Below are positions 30,189 through 40,035 of a stretch of DNA of 42,781 bases, one piece after another (the stretch's first letter is position 1; each line of letters opens with the position of its first letter). Source of the stretch: Tissierella pigra (lineage in GTDB: Bacteria; Bacillota; Clostridia; Tissierellales; Tissierellaceae); contig NZ_VUNQ01000030.1 of the NCBI RefSeq assembly GCF_009695605.1, forward strand, positions 1 through 42,781, given 5' to 3'. The notes beneath the pieces are model-generated. The model searched no databases. It was given only the letters and a program-made list of their open reading frames with translations, and was not told the origin of the DNA. A program made the translations under genes and the position numbers.

Positions 30189-32351
30189 ATGGATTTACTT
30201 AAGAATGAAATTAAATTGATGTTTAAATCAAAGTTGATAATGCTTTTGATATTGGTATCCTGTGTTGCCGTAACTATTGGAATAAATTCCTTAAATATGT
30301 CCAATGACTTTGATTTGTTTTATATAAGAAGGTCTTCTTCAACTATTGCCTTTGGTGCTGTAAAATTTGGAGCCTCAATATCTGCATTGCTATTTGGATT
30401 GTTTACAGTATTGGCACTAGATAAAGATAAGAGAAAAAGAAGTAAAGAAATTATAGGATCTAATATAGATTACCATAAATTAATGATAATTCGTATTTTG
30501 GCTATAGTTTTTTATGAAGTTATAGCAACTATAATTGGAATGATGGCTGTTATTGCCATACAAAAATTTGTATTTAGTATTCCGGTTAATATTTTTTATT
30601 ATCTATTTAACTATTGGATTATATTTTTTCCATCACTTTTATTTTCTACCTTAATAGTAAGTGGGCTATATCTTTTAACAGATAGTTTAGATATAAGCTT
30701 TATAACTTTAGGGGTATTATTTGTTAAGAGCCTAACTTCGAATAACTATTTATTTACATGGGTACAAACTAATTTAGATATTATTTCAGATTTTGCAGGA
30801 ATACAGCCTGTAGGTAAAACCATTATTTATAATAGATTACTGTGGATATTTATCTCCGTTTTAATATTTGGAGTAGGATTGCTATTTAAAAGAAGATATG
30901 AATTCCATTTAAAAGAGTCATTTTTCATCAATGTAAAAAGTAGGGCATTAATAATATTAGTTGTAATTGCTGTATTGGGAAGTGGATTTACCTATATAAA
31001 AGAGCCTTATACAATGGAATTAATAAGAAATATGGAAAATGATATTGATGAAAATATATCTCTAACTGGTCTTAGACCAGAAATTGTGTTTGATAATGAA
31101 AAGGGAGAAATATATGGAAGGGTTCTGTATGATTTCATAAACAAAGGTTCTGATTCAATCAAGTTTCATACTAATGAAGGACTAAGTATAGATTATATAA
31201 AGGTTAATGGAGAAGAAATAGAATATAATCGAACTAAAGGCGAAGTTGAGGTATTTATACCAAATATGAAAGAAATAGAAATCATGATTTCCTATGGTGG
31301 AAAAGTAAAAACTGATAAAAATGGTGTAGGAAGAGGTATGCCAGGATATATTTCTAAAGATAGTATTTATTTACTAGAGAATTCTAATTGGATTTTCAGA
31401 CCTTTAGTTAAAGAAGGAGATTCCATAAATATCAGTGGATATTATTCTGCACCAGAATATTTAACGGTGGTGGTTCCAGGAAGGCTTATAGGTACAGAGA
31501 TAGAAGGTCAATTGAAGAAATGGATATTTGAATATAATTCTCATACTGCAGACATTGGAGCATTTGCAGGAAGGTATGAGAAACACGAAATCAGCTTTGA
31601 AGATATGAACATTGAATTTTACTATTCCCCTAGACATAAGGAATATGTCCAGAATATGAAAATAGAAGAATATATAAAAGATATGATGAAGTATTATATT
31701 GAAAATATAGGAGATTATTATTCAGATATATATCCATTAAAGATTGCAGAGGTTGCCTTATATAAGAGAGGAGGACATTCATCAGAAAATGTTATAACTA
31801 TTTCTGAAAATATGTTAAATCGTGACAAGAATATGTATTCACTAATAGAAGATGAAAATACTCAGTATAGGGGTATGGATATAGATGTTTTTATGAGTGA
31901 TCTAAGTCTTATAGCACATGAAATTGCACATCAATGGTGGGGCACAGGTGTTAAGGTAGTAGAAGATAGTCCTTGGTCAAGTGAGGGACTTGCACAATAT
32001 TTTTCCTATAAGTATATACAAAGTGAATTTGGAGATATGGAATCAAGTTTATTTTTAAGCAGATGGGAAAGTCGTGTACGAGAACTGAATAATTACTATT
32101 ATCTAAATAACAGTGAAATGCTAGATAAGATAAATGAAAAATATAGAAAATCCTTAGAGATGGAAAAGCTTCAGAGTGAATTATATTATTTAATGCCTAT
32201 TAAATTACTAAAGGGAGAAGAAGTATTAGGGGAAAAAGAATTTTTAAAAGGAATAGAAAAGGTATATAAAAATTATTTATATAAGGATTTAACCTATGAG
32301 GAGTTTCTTAAAGAAATGAATCTTTCTGAGGAGGCGATGGAATTTGAATAA
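30189..32351 (+). CDS. ABC-2 permease fused to M1-type metallopeptidase
   Basis: The 720-aa product starts with about six membrane segments (residues 15-270, ABC-2 permease-like) and continues into a large extracellular domain that ends in a gluzincin centre: 'HEIAHQWWG' (zinc ligands His577 and His581, catalytic Glu578) and 'SSEGLAQYFSYKY' with the third ligand Glu near 600. This is an aminopeptidase-M1-like domain attached to an export permease. The ATG at 30189 has AGGAGGAAT before it. It may cleave a peptide that the transporter handles. Permease-M1 fusions are known in Firmicutes and Bacteroidetes. Substrate unknown. The stop overlaps the next start. Confidence 0.85.
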   Translation: MDLLKNEIKLMFKSKLIMLLILVSCVAVTIGINSLNMSNDFDLFYIRRSSSTIAFGAVKFGASISALLFGLFTVLALDKDKRKRSKEIIGSNIDYHKLMIIRILAIVFYEVIATIIGMMAVIAIQKFVFSIPVNIFYYLFNYWIIFFPSLLFSTLIVSGLYLLTDSLDISFITLGVLFVKSLTSNNYLFTWVQTNLDIISDFAGIQPVGKTIIYNRLLWIFISVLIFGVGLLFKRRYEFHLKESFFINVKSRALIILVVIAVLGSGFTYIKEPYTMELIRNMENDIDENISLTGLRPEIVFDNEKGEIYGRVLYDFINKGSDSIKFHTNEGLSIDYIKVNGEEIEYNRTKGEVEVFIPNMKEIEIMISYGGKVKTDKNGVGRGMPGYISKDSIYLLENSNWIFRPLVKEGDSINISGYYSAPEYLTVVVPGRLIGTEIEGQLKKWIFEYNSHTADIGAFAGRYEKHEISFEDMNIEFYYSPRHKEYVQNMKIEEYIKDMMKYYIENIGDYYSDIYPLKIAEVALYKRGGHSSENVITISENMLNRDKNMYSLIEDENTQYRGMDIDVFMSDLSLIAHEIAHQWWGTGVKVVEDSPWSSEGLAQYFSYKYIQSEFGDMESSLFLSRWESRVRELNNYYYLNNSEMLDKINEKYRKSLEMEKLQSELYYLMPIKLLKGEEVLGEKEFLKGIEKVYKNYLYKDLTYEEFLKEMNLSEEAMEFE

Positions 32352-33087
32352 TATTAATCTATTAAAATACGAAATTAAAAGAATGATTATATCAAAAAAA
32401 TATTTATATATGATCCTTATATTGATAGCATTTACTTATGATTCACTAACAAGATTAGTAATAGGCGGGTACTATGGGACAGCTCCATTTTCTGAATGGA
32501 CCTATACATTTTTCATTCAGTTAATTTCATCTTTAGTGATGAGCATAATGATATTTATGATGACAAATATTTTTAATGAGAAGGAACTAAGGGCTAGAAA
32601 GATATTATTCTCAGCGCCAATACCTCAGAGTAAATATTATATGTTGAAAATTGCTGGATTAGTGGTTACTTTTATATTGACAGCACTAGTTCCAATTATT
32701 ATGAGCTTTATATATTACAAAGTATTATTTGATTATAGTCAATTCATTATCTTTGGGAAATACATTATATGGTTTCTTATTCCTACTTTTATATTTTTAT
32801 TAGGAGTTGGCATGGTTTTAGGCAAAACAAGCTCAAAACTATTATATGGTCTGATTCCAATGGCATTTTTATTAGGAAGCATGAATACAAGTAGTATTTT
32901 GCCATTATGGTTAGATATATTTGGACAACATTTCTTTGAAATGTCAACCTTTGCAGAACTCTTTGGGAGAACAAGCCAGAATATATCATTTGATTTATCC
33001 AGTGATTTTATTTATTCTAGACTTGTATTCATATTTTTAGGGATTATACTTTTAGTGTATACATGTTTTAAAAGAGAAAAGGAATAA
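32344..33087 (+). CDS. ABC-2 type permease
   Basis: The 247-aa product has six hydrophobic segments (about 20-35, 55-78, 100-128, 138-160, 165-185, 220-240) and the short charged N-terminus of ABC-2 permeases. The TTG start at 32344 follows GAGGAGG and overlaps the peptidase-permease stop by 8 bp. It should form a heterodimer with that permease, powered by the ATPase at 29309. Substrate unknown. Confidence 0.82.
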   Translation: MNNINLLKYEIKRMIISKKYLYMILILIAFTYDSLTRLVIGGYYGTAPFSEWTYTFFIQLISSLVMSIMIFMMTNIFNEKELRARKILFSAPIPQSKYYMLKIAGLVVTFILTALVPIIMSFIYYKVLFDYSQFIIFGKYIIWFLIPTFIFLLGVGMVLGKTSSKLLYGLIPMAFLLGSMNTSSILPLWLDIFGQHFFEMSTFAELFGRTSQNISFDLSSDFIYSRLVFIFLGIILLVYTCFKREKE

Positions 33088-33126
33088 AATAATGATTGGC
33101 TATATAAAGAAGATGGAGGTGAAAGA

Positions 33127-33639
33127 GTGGAAGAACAGTTGCAGCTATTAAAGAGTGGTGATGAAAGTGCCTTTGAAGAATTTGTACTTAAGCATAGAAA
33201 AGAAGCTGTAAATTTTGCATTAAGTATACTTAAAGATTATCATGCAGCAGAAGATGTTGTTCAAGATAGTTTTGCTATTTTTTATGTATATAGGGAAAGA
33301 TTAAAAGATTACAGTACATTAAAATCCTATTTGTTCTCTATTGTACACAATAAATCTGTAGACTATATTAGAGATAATGATAAAAATATCTATACTGATT
33401 ATCAAATTGCTTCCACTATTTCTCCCGAAGAAATTATAGTAAATAGAGAAAAAGAACATAAATTTATAGATAGTTTTAATAAATTAGATGAAAGTCAGAA
33501 GAGCATACTTTATTTATATGCATTTCAGCAGATGTCTTATAATGAAATCTCAGAAGTATTAGGTATAAGCTTAGCTAAGGTGAAAATAAATATTTTTAGA
33601 GCAAGAAAAAAATTAAAGGCTTTATATGCTGAAAAATAA
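33127..33639 (+). CDS. ECF-type RNA polymerase sigma factor
   Basis: The 170-aa product has sigma region 2 ('FALSILKDYHAAEDVVQDSFAIFY' and 'LKSYLFSIVHNKSVDYIR', about 32-85) and region 4 ('LYAFQQMSYNEISEVLGISLAKVKINIFRARKKL', about 128-163), as in the extracytoplasmic-function sigmas. A GTG start follows GGAGGTGAAA. It starts 39 bp after the first ABC module. It may switch on these exporters in response to a surface stress such as an antimicrobial peptide. The 103-aa membrane protein next to it could be its anti-sigma partner. Confidence 0.88.
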   Translation: MEEQLQLLKSGDESAFEEFVLKHRKEAVNFALSILKDYHAAEDVVQDSFAIFYVYRERLKDYSTLKSYLFSIVHNKSVDYIRDNDKNIYTDYQIASTISPEEIIVNREKEHKFIDSFNKLDESQKSILYLYAFQQMSYNEISEVLGISLAKVKINIFRARKKLKALYAEK

Positions 33640-33659
33640 AGTTGATGGAGGTAAATTTT

Positions 33660-33971
33660 ATGAGACCTGAAGAAAACAATAGAGATTATCTAAATGAAGT
33701 ATGGAGAAGAGTAAGGGTACAGGAATATGATAAATATCAGTTAGAAAAGATAACAGAAAATAAGAAATTTGTGAGAAGAATGGAAATAAAGCTATCATTA
33801 TTGATATTTGGAGGTTTATCTGTTATAAGTATAATTTTATATTTTATATTAGGGATCAGTATGGAATGGTTAATTATATGTATATCAGCATTTTTAATAG
33901 GTGCAGAAACCTATGATTATTTGAGTTTTAATGAAGCTAAAAGGAGGATTTATTATGAAAATTCAAATTAA
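33660..33971 (+). CDS. Small two-helix membrane protein, possible anti-sigma factor
   Basis: The 103-aa product has a charged cytosolic N-terminal half (about 1-40) and two membrane segments (about 42-62 and 66-84). The ATG at 33660 follows GGAGGT by 5 bp. It directly follows an ECF sigma gene and its end overlaps the next ATPase gene by 17 bp. This position and topology would suit an anti-sigma factor, but no zinc (HxxxCxxC) motif is present, so it could equally be part of the transporter. No family is recognised. Confidence 0.55.
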   Translation: MRPEENNRDYLNEVWRRVRVQEYDKYQLEKITENKKFVRRMEIKLSLLIFGGLSVISIILYFILGISMEWLIICISAFLIGAETYDYLSFNEAKRRIYYENSN

Positions 33972-34809
33972 AGAGCTAGAAAAATACTATGGAGCAAATA
34001 AAATATTAGATAGAATAAATCTTACCTTTGATGAGGGAATCCACGGACTTTTAGGACCTAATGGAGCAGGGAAGACAACTTTGATTAGAATTTTATCAAC
34101 ATTATTATCTAAGACATCAGGAGAAATTTATTATGATAATTTAAAGGTGGATAATAAAGAAGAAATAAGAAAAATAATAGGGTATCTTCCACAAGAGTTT
34201 TCCTTTTATCCAAATTTTACAGTATATGAAACCTTAGATTATTTTGCTTCCCTTTCTAATATAAAGCTAAATAAAAAGGAAATATTAGATAGACTAGAAA
34301 TTGTACATCTTCAAGATATATATAAAGCTAAGACAAAGACTCTTTCAGGAGGAATGAAGAGAAGGTTAGGAATAGCTGTAGCAATGGTAGGGAATCCGGA
34401 AGTATTAATTGTAGATGAGCCTACAGCAGGTCTTGATCCAGAAGAAAGAATAAGAGTTAGAAATATGCTTTCTGACTTTGGAAAGACAAAAACTGTATTA
34501 TTATCAACTCATATTGCTCAAGATATTCAATTAAGCTGTAAAAGTCTTTCGATTTTAAATAAGGGAAAGCTTATTTATAGTGGTACAGTAAAAGAGATAA
34601 TAAAAGAAGCAGAAGGATATGTGTGGAATCTAAATGTAGACTTTGGAGATTCTGAACAGTATATGGACAAGTACAATGTTATTTCATCTATAACGGATGA
34701 GGATAAGATTTCTTTAAGGATATTGTCAAAGGAGAAACCGTCTCTAAATGCTAATAATATTTCTCCAACTTTAGAAGATGCCTATATGAAGCTTATAAAG
34801 GAGGTATAG
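33955..34809 (+). CDS. ABC-2 exporter ATPase (second module)
   Basis: The 284-aa product has Walker A 'GPNGAGKTT' at about 34-42, 'LSGGMKRRLG', Walker B 'VLIVDEPTAGLDP' and 'STHIAQDIQ'. The ATG at 33955 follows AAGGAGG and overlaps the preceding gene by 17 bp. It is a paralogue of the ATPase at 29309, with a similar C-terminal region ending in 'PTLEDAYM'. It powers the two permeases that follow by 5 bp and then overlap. The two modules look like a tandem duplication. Confidence 0.93.
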   Translation: MKIQIKELEKYYGANKILDRINLTFDEGIHGLLGPNGAGKTTLIRILSTLLSKTSGEIYYDNLKVDNKEEIRKIIGYLPQEFSFYPNFTVYETLDYFASLSNIKLNKKEILDRLEIVHLQDIYKAKTKTLSGGMKRRLGIAVAMVGNPEVLIVDEPTAGLDPEERIRVRNMLSDFGKTKTVLLSTHIAQDIQLSCKSLSILNKGKLIYSGTVKEIIKEAEGYVWNLNVDFGDSEQYMDKYNVISSITDEDKISLRILSKEKPSLNANNISPTLEDAYMKLIKEV

Positions 34810-34814
34810 AAAAA

Positions 34815-35966
34815 ATGCTTAGAGAGATATTTTTGAAGCAAGTAAAGGAACAAATTAAAAGTCTAAGTATATTGATTTTAATAGTATCTATATTCCTGTT
34901 TTATTACACTCAATTTATAGGAGATATAAAAAGAGATGGTATAAAGCCTATGCCTCCTAGGTTCAAATATAGTACAACTGATGATTTAGCTGTGAAAGGA
35001 GTTACGTTAGAAGATCATATTGAATATGCTTATAATACTATGAAGGCTGATTACAACTCAGGTGATACTCTAAGAATTAAGGGAATAAATATGTTCTATG
35101 AAAAGATAAATGAAGAACAGAGAAAGTTTTTAGAAGAAGCAATAATAGAAATGGAGGACATAGACTTTCAAACTATTGATGAATATTATGGATTTATAGA
35201 TAAGGTAGATAGAGCCTTAGGTGGCAACACCGTATATAGCAATGAAAATAATTTTTCATCTGTTATTGGTAGTAAATATTATGAAGAAGATATAGAAACT
35301 TATAATGCTATACTTAAAGAAGATAAGGTAACAAATGCCTATGGAAGACTCTTTGCAGATTATATAGGAATTGCAATAAGCTTCTTTGCTGTATTTGTAA
35401 CGGCATTTAGCCTTACTAAAGATAAGAGATATAATTGTAATGAGCTTATATATACTACTAGGGTTTCTTCTTATAAATATGTATTAGGAAAATATTTGGG
35501 AGATATGGCTATAATAAGTTTAATATTGTTTTTAGTGACAGGTCATGGGACTTGGATATTTCATGGTTTTTCAAAATTAACAGGAGATCCTATTTCCTAT
35601 GGAGGGTTCTTTAAATATTCTATAGTGTGGATTATCCCAACTATTATGTTTGTAACTTCTCTAAGTTATGTAATTCAGCTTATATTTGACAATGGAATAG
35701 TATCTATTATAGTTCAATTTTTTTACTGGATCTATAGCATGAAAAATTTGATTTCACAAGGGATTCAGCCTACAAAATATTTCATAAGATTTAATAAAAT
35801 TATTCCTCACTCAGAATTTCAACCCTTTATGAAGGGAATATATTTAAATAGAATACTATTTACTATATTTTCTTTAATATTATTATTTTTAGCTATAAAG
35901 CTATGGGATAGAAAGCGAGGGGAGATGAGTAGTGGATATAAGACTAGAAAGAAGGATATTTTATAA
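34815..35966 (+). CDS. ABC-2 type permease with large extracellular loop
   Basis: The 383-aa product has one membrane segment near 15-35, a long extracellular segment (about 36-190, rich in acidic and aromatic residues), then five segments (about 195-370). That is an ABC-2/BceB-like layout. Start ATG at 34815, 5 bp after the ATPase. Its stop overlaps the next gene by 35 bp. It is the membrane partner in the second module; the large loop may sense the substrate. Confidence 0.78.
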   Translation: MLREIFLKQVKEQIKSLSILILIVSIFLFYYTQFIGDIKRDGIKPMPPRFKYSTTDDLAVKGVTLEDHIEYAYNTMKADYNSGDTLRIKGINMFYEKINEEQRKFLEEAIIEMEDIDFQTIDEYYGFIDKVDRALGGNTVYSNENNFSSVIGSKYYEEDIETYNAILKEDKVTNAYGRLFADYIGIAISFFAVFVTAFSLTKDKRYNCNELIYTTRVSSYKYVLGKYLGDMAIISLILFLVTGHGTWIFHGFSKLTGDPISYGGFFKYSIVWIIPTIMFVTSLSYVIQLIFDNGIVSIIVQFFYWIYSMKNLISQGIQPTKYFIRFNKIIPHSEFQPFMKGIYLNRILFTIFSLILLFLAIKLWDRKRGEMSSGYKTRKKDIL

Positions 35967-36576
35967 CAATATAAAGATAATTTCGTTTAATACCATGGTT
36001 TTAGCCTTAGCATATGTAGGAGCTATTTATCTGATGATTAATAAAAACGATTTATCAGGATATAGTTTAATATTCATGGGAGAACAGCTTATATCTCCCA
36101 TTGGAATAGTGATGTTTGTTAGGACTACATTGATTGAAGATGAATATGGAATATCAGAAATGATTTATTCAAAGGTATATCCTTACTGGAAAAATATTTT
36201 ATATAGAATTATTATTATTTCCACACAATTATTTTTTGTATATAGTATTTTCTTTATTCCATTGAAAATTATTGGAATGGATTTTCATATAGCGAATATT
36301 TTATTTGGATCTTATGCAACGGCATTGTACTTAGGAATAATTGCCATGATATTAGGATATATGTCCAAGGAAATATCTATTGGTATTTTAGCTCCTTTTC
36401 TCTATTATTTCTTCGAAATGTTTTCAAAGGGAAAGTTGACCAAAGGCTTATATTTATTTGGAATGGGTGTGGGAAACTATATAAGTAAGATAAAGCTATT
36501 TTCTATTGCTATAACTGCTATAATAGTGTTTCTTTTTATAATCAATAGGGATCATAGAAAATTAAACAGGTATTAA
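35932..36576 (+). CDS. Membrane permease subunit of second module
   Basis: The 214-aa product has six hydrophobic segments and no other motif, with a basic C-terminus. The GTG at 35932 follows GGGGAGA and overlaps the previous permease by 35 bp. It is the last gene of the 29309-36576 cluster and probably pairs with the 383-aa permease. No substrate can be named. Confidence 0.72.
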   Translation: MDIRLERRIFYNNIKIISFNTMVLALAYVGAIYLMINKNDLSGYSLIFMGEQLISPIGIVMFVRTTLIEDEYGISEMIYSKVYPYWKNILYRIIIISTQLFFVYSIFFIPLKIIGMDFHIANILFGSYATALYLGIIAMILGYMSKEISIGILAPFLYYFFEMFSKGKLTKGLYLFGMGVGNYISKIKLFSIAITAIIVFLFIINRDHRKLNRY

Positions 36577-36712
36577 TCAAAAATATATAAATACTATGGA
36601 TAACAAGATTGATAATAATCCCAATCAAGTATATTAAATTTATATAGAAAATTTTTTTGAATATGGTAAACTATTATAGTGACGATATTTCATAAGATAT
36701 GGAGGGGTTTAG
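36577..36712. other. Intergenic before apt
   Basis: The 136 bp are very AT-rich. A possible -10 TATAGT at 36675-36680 has only a T-run at 36652-36657 as -35, so the promoter is not firm. Nothing else is seen. Confidence 0.3.
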
Positions 36713-37231
36713 TTGGATCTTAAATCTAAAATAAGAGTAATAGAAGATTTTCCAGAGAAAGGTATTAGCTTTAAAGATATAACAACATTGACTAAGGACG
36801 GAGAAGCTTTTAAGGAAACAGTTGATAGAATTGTAGCGGATTTAAAAGGAAGAAATATTGACTACATAGCTGGACCAGAGGCAAGAGGATTCTTGCTTGG
36901 GGCAGCAGTTGCTTATGCGTTAGGAGTTGGATTTATTCCAGTTAGAAAACCTGGGAAATTACCTGGAGAAACAGCTAGCTATGAATATGAGTTAGAATAT
37001 GGAAATAGTAAGCTTGAAATTCACCTTGATGCCATAGAAAAAGGAAAAAAGGTTGCCATAGTAGATGATTTACTAGCCACAGGAGGTACAGTGTCATCTG
37101 TAGTAAAACTAATAGAGTCCTTAGGAGCAGAAGTAGTTGCCTTAGAGTTTTTAATTGAATTAGAATTTTTAAAAGGAAGAGAAAATATAGAAGGGTATCA
37201 TATAAATTCATTGGTAAAATATGACAGATAA
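36713..37231 (+). CDS. apt: Adenine phosphoribosyltransferase
   Basis: The 172-aa product makes AMP from adenine and PRPP (purine salvage). Signatures are '[15 protein letters not shown]' near 13, '[19 protein letters not shown]', 'RKPGKLPG', and the PRPP loop '[13 protein letters not shown]' at about 114-126. It starts at a TTG after GGAGGGG. Normal length. It stands alone between the ABC cluster and rnf. Confidence 0.96.
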   Translation: MDLKSKIRVIEDFPEKGISFKDITTLTKDGEAFKETVDRIVADLKGRNIDYIAGPEARGFLLGAAVAYALGVGFIPVRKPGKLPGETASYEYELEYGNSKLEIHLDAIEKGKKVAIVDDLLATGGTVSSVVKLIESLGAEVVALEFLIELEFLKGRENIEGYHINSLVKYDR

Positions 37232-37362
37232 ATAATTGTTAAGTTTTTTTAATAAATGTTTAAAAGATATAAAATTGGTAAAGAAAGACTGGAAAATATG
37301 ACAATTGTTAAACAATGATTTTAAATTATAGAAAGATAGATATTTTAATATAAGTAAATATG

Positions 37363-37412
37363 AAAAAACTATGAAATGGTTCAGAACTCTAAGACTGTTT
37401 CATAGTTTTTTT
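37363..37412 (+). terminator. Terminator downstream of apt
   Basis: A 14-bp stem AAAAAACTATGAAA (37363-37376) with TTTCATAGTTTTTT (37398-37411) and a T-run. It lies 131 bp after the apt stop; between apt and it, and from it to the rnf promoter, the DNA is AT-rich with no gene. Confidence 0.75.
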
Positions 37413-37584
37413 GTAGAAAAATTACATATTATTAAATAGTATTTAAAAAATTAAGTTAATTTAAATGAATATAAAATGAAAATATTCCTCATTTATGCTT
37501 AAAAAAATCCCAATAATTATAGAAATTATAAAATTATTAACAATGCTTGAAAAACAATTAACAGTCTTTACAAGTTTACAAATG

Positions 37585-37613
37585 TGTACAATGCTAGGGT
37601 TTAATGTTATAAT
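37585..37613 (+). promoter_or_regulatory. Probable rnf operon promoter
   Basis: TGTACA (37585-37590) and TATAAT (37608-37613) are 17 bp apart. The leader of about 60 nt to the rnfC ATG has no strong hairpin. This is the only clear promoter in the 450 bp between apt and rnfC. Confidence 0.55.
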
Positions 37614-37681
37614 ATAAAGGTGAGTCGTGGAATTAATATATAATTAATTAAGAAAAATACTATATAGAGAGGTGGAATAGA

Positions 37682-39010
37682 ATGAAACTTGAGAATCTCA
37701 CTTTTAAGGGTGGGGTACATGTACCACATAGTAAAGAGTTAACAGAGAAAAAAGCTCTAGAGTATGGGAAAGAACCTAGTATGGTATATATACCACTGCA
37801 TCAGCATACAGGTGCACCTTGTGAACCTTTAGTTAAGGTAGGGGATACTGTTAAGGTAGGACAAAAAATTGGCCAATCTCAAGCCTTTGTATCAGCCCCA
37901 ATTCATTCCAGTATAGCTGGAACCGTGAAAGAGATAACAAAAATAACTACACCAACAGGAATTAATTCAACTTGCATAGTTATAGAATCAGATGGAAGTA
38001 ATGAAATATCTGAAGAAGTTAAACCTAAGGGAAGTTTAGAAACACTTTCTTCTAAAGAGATAATTGAAATAATTAAAGAAGCAGGAATAACGGGTATGGG
38101 AGGAGCAGGGTTTCCTACTCATGTAAAATTATCACCTCCACCAGATAAAAAAATTGATACTGTTATTTTAAATGGTGCAGAATGTGAGCCTTTTTTAACT
38201 TCTGATCATAGATTGATGTTAGAAATGCCAGATAAGGTTGTTTTTGGTTTAAAGTCAATAATGAAGGCATTAAATGTAAAAAATGGTTTTATTGGTGTTG
38301 AAACTAATAAAATGGATGCTGTAAGTGCTTTAGAATCTATAATTAAACCTGAAGATAATATAAAAATTGTAACTCTGCAAACTAAATATCCTCAAGGAGA
38401 TGAAAAAAGACTTATTAATGCTGTTACAGGAAGAGTAGTTCCTTCAGGTGGTTTACCTATGGATGTTAACTGTGTAGTCAACAACGTAAGCACTGCTAAA
38501 GCCATAGCGGAAGCAATATTGGAAGGAAAACCTCTATATGAAAGAGTTGTTACTATTACGGGAAATGGAGTAAAGGAGCCAAAAAACCTTATAGTTAAAA
38601 TAGGAACACTTTTTGGGGAAGTAATAGAACAATGTGGTGGTTTTAATGAAACTCCAGGTAAAGTAATAATGGGAGGGCCTATGATGGGCTTAAGTCAATT
38701 CTCTATAGATGTACCAGTGATTAAGGGTTCAGGTGGAATCTTGATTCTTACAGAGAAAGAAACCTTAGCTGAAAAAGTATCACCATGTATAAAATGCGGT
38801 AAATGTCTAGAAGTGTGTCCAGTGAAATTACAACCTTTATTTATATCAGCTTACGCTCTAAAGAAAGACTTTGAAGGCTCAGAGAAGTATGGGGCATTAG
38901 ATTGTGTTGAGTGTGGAGCATGTTCTTTTATATGTCCAGCAAAAAGACCATTAGTAGAATCAATTAGATTTTCAAAAAGAGAAATTCTTGCTAAAAGGAA
39001 AAAATCATAA
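37682..39010 (+). CDS. rnfC: Rnf complex subunit C (NADH-binding, Fe-S)
   Basis: The 442-aa product carries NAD(H) and flavin binding and two [4Fe-4S] clusters: 'CIKCGKCLEVCP' near 368-379 and 'CVECGACSFICP' near 406-417. The flavin/NAD part includes 'GITGMGGAGFPTHVKL' and 'GAECEPFLTSDHRLM'. The RnfC N-terminus ('KGGVHVPHSKELT') is typical. GAGAGGTGG before the ATG. It passes electrons from NADH (or to NAD+) within the membrane complex that couples ferredoxin oxidation to Na+ or H+ export. First of six genes. Confidence 0.97.
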   Translation: MKLENLTFKGGVHVPHSKELTEKKALEYGKEPSMVYIPLHQHTGAPCEPLVKVGDTVKVGQKIGQSQAFVSAPIHSSIAGTVKEITKITTPTGINSTCIVIESDGSNEISEEVKPKGSLETLSSKEIIEIIKEAGITGMGGAGFPTHVKLSPPPDKKIDTVILNGAECEPFLTSDHRLMLEMPDKVVFGLKSIMKALNVKNGFIGVETNKMDAVSALESIIKPEDNIKIVTLQTKYPQGDEKRLINAVTGRVVPSGGLPMDVNCVVNNVSTAKAIAEAILEGKPLYERVVTITGNGVKEPKNLIVKIGTLFGEVIEQCGGFNETPGKVIMGGPMMGLSQFSIDVPVIKGSGGILILTEKETLAEKVSPCIKCGKCLEVCPVKLQPLFISAYALKKDFEGSEKYGALDCVECGACSFICPAKRPLVESIRFSKREILAKRKKS

Positions 39011-39027
39011 AGATAGGAGGAAATTTG

Positions 39028-40035
39028 ATGGAAGGTAAAGTGTTAAACACTATAAACTCAAATTCAGTACCTGATATGTTAGTAGTATCTTCTTCGCCCC
39101 ATATTAGATCCAATGAATCTGTTAAAAGAATAATGTTAGATGTAATCATAGCTTTAATACCAGCATCAATAGGGGCCGTATATTTTTTCGGGCTTAATGC
39201 TTTAAAATTAATTTTATTATCAATAGCATCAGCTTTATTTTTTGAAGCAGCAATACAAAAGCTATTTAGGAAGGAAATTACAATTAACGATTGTAGTGCC
39301 ATAGTTACAGGTATTTTAATAGCTTTTAATTTACCAGCTAATGCACCATGGTGGATTCCGGTATTTGGTTCTGGATTTGCTATTATTGTAGTTAAACAAT
39401 GTTTTGGTGGGATCGGTTCTAATTTTATGAATCCTGCATTGGCAGCTAGAGCAGTATTACTTGCCTCATGGCCAAATATAATGTCCAATTTTGTATTACC
39501 AGGAGTAGATGCGGTAACAGGTTCTACCCCACTTGCTATTATGAAGTATGGTGGAGCAGATGCAGGGGCTTCTGCTACTGTTGCTCAAGCAGTACAAGAA
39601 CTACCATCTGTAATGGATATGTTTATTGGAAATATAGGTGGGGCAATTGGTGAAACATCAGCACTATTATTATTAATTGGTGGGCTTTATTTAATAATTA
39701 GAAAAGTTATAAACTGGAAAATTCCAGTTGTTTATATAGGTACTACAGCTATTTTATTATTGATTTTAGGAGTTGAGATGGACCAACTTATATATCATAT
39801 TTTAGGTGGTGGATTGATTTTAGGAGCATTTTTTATGGCTACAGATTATTCAACAACACCTGTTACACCTCTTGGTCAGATAATATTTGCTTTAGGTGCT
39901 GGAATTCTAACTGCTCTTATTAGAGTTAAGGGAGGATTCCCAGAAGGAGTTTCATATTCTATTTTATTAATGAATGTAGCCAGTCCATTAATAGAGAAGT
40001 TCACTGCACCAAAAATATTTGGGAGGGCGAAATAG
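39028..40035 (+). CDS. rnfD: Rnf complex subunit D (membrane, covalent FMN)
   Basis: The 335-aa membrane protein has about nine to ten helices and the flavin-transferase site 'AVTGSTPLAI' (Thr near 166), to which FMN is bound covalently. 'NFMNPALAARAVLL' and the end 'NVASPLIEKF' are RnfD/NqrB signatures. The ATG at 39028 follows TAGGAGG; a TTG at 39025 is also open but not better placed. It sits 17 bp after rnfC and its stop is directly before rnfG. Confidence 0.96.
   Translation: MEGKVLNTINSNSVPDMLVVSSSPHIRSNESVKRIMLDVIIALIPASIGAVYFFGLNALKLILLSIASALFFEAAIQKLFRKEITINDCSAIVTGILIAFNLPANAPWWIPVFGSGFAIIVVKQCFGGIGSNFMNPALAARAVLLASWPNIMSNFVLPGVDAVTGSTPLAIMKYGGADAGASATVAQAVQELPSVMDMFIGNIGGAIGETSALLLLIGGLYLIIRKVINWKIPVVYIGTTAILLLILGVEMDQLIYHILGGGLILGAFFMATDYSTTPVTPLGQIIFALGAGILTALIRVKGGFPEGVSYSILLMNVASPLIEKFTAPKIFGRAK

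Noticed and set aside
38991-39488. Antisense 165-aa frame over rnfD
   Set aside because: Composition mirrors the membrane protein on the other strand and no ribosome site is present.
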